Shown: in pieces, positions 63,978-64,000 of the stretch | Position numbering within the stretch: position 1 is the first letter of the stretch | How the letters are laid out: every line of letters begins with the position of its first letter | Assembly (NCBI RefSeq): GCF_001420715.1 | Contig: NZ_LJJC01000004.1 | Location: 2,862,523-2,926,522, forward strand | Reading direction: 5' to 3' | Source of the DNA: Heyndrickxia shackletonii | Lineage (GTDB): Bacteria; Bacillota; Bacilli; Bacillales; Bacillaceae_C | DNA length: 64,000 nt | Program-made: the position numbers and the translations under genes | Notes under the pieces: generated by a model | Seen by the model: the letters and a program-made list of their open reading frames with translations, nothing else | Told to the model about the DNA's origin: nothing | Database searches by the model: none

Positions 63978-64000
63978 GGAATCAGAAATTAAAAAATATA

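Overview
The window reads as chromosome from a low-GC, endospore-forming Bacillaceae bacterium. A Spo0E-type phosphatase, the ccdA–CheY-like–ccdC–yneK neighbourhood, the argCJBD-carAB-argF order and a YceC-to-YceH-like ter operon all point to the Bacillus lineage. I cannot resolve the genus.

Layout. 1-7.3 kb is an accessory, resistance-flavoured stretch: a left-truncated membrane protein gene, a type-A chloramphenicol acetyltransferase with a complete translational attenuator (leader peptide plus a hairpin hiding the ribosome binding site), a second isoprenyl (UppS-like) transferase, a DUF3995-like protein, a serine beta-lactamase-like hydrolase overlapping a UvrA-like ABC ATPase, and a decayed fusion of an aminoglycoside phosphotransferase N-terminus to an ArsR-type regulator C-terminus. 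7.4-12.5 kb holds a 29-residue membrane peptide gene, an orphan MacB/LolD-like ATPase, a YitT-family protein, three tandem 52-bp repeats, a 2-hydroxyacid dehydrogenase, phosphatidylserine synthase and an FUSC/aromatic-acid-exporter-like protein. 12.5-25 kb is a full arginine set on the minus strand, argCJBD-carA-carB, then argF, then argGH, with ARG-box-like operators over two promoters. 25-34.8 kb is a Ter stress locus: three TerD proteins, TerC, a metabolite-synthesis module (citrate-lyase-like aldolase and two phosphoribosyltransferase-fold proteins), YceG and TelA, with a sigma-W-like promoter in front.

34.9-47 kb carries a KAS-II paralogue, a five-gene branched-chain amino acid ABC transporter, an ActP-like symporter with its DUF485 partner, a tryptophan-to-anthranilate operon (kynU-kynB-kynA) and a methyltransferase. 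47-52.3 kb includes selB, an ArsB-like transporter, an OsmC-like protein and a tRNA-Sec gene, so the cell has at least part of the selenocysteine machinery; no selA, selD or selenoprotein gene is seen here. 52.3-59.4 kb is the conserved yneK/ccdC/CheY-like/ccdA group, a spo0E-like gene and a heterodimeric YheI/YheH (BmrCD-like) exporter. From about 59.9 kb to the right edge is the flank of a probable mobile element: a membrane-anchored Mrr-like nuclease, a replication-relaxation protein, an FtsK/SpoIIIE ATPase, small proteins and a divergent Xre-type regulator. No integrase or attachment site is visible.

Several intergenic regions hold palindromic, MITE-like or structured repeats. These and the Ter metabolite module, the attenuated cat gene and the right-hand element are the most interesting parts. 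Identifications rest on reading motifs by eye; no database search was run.
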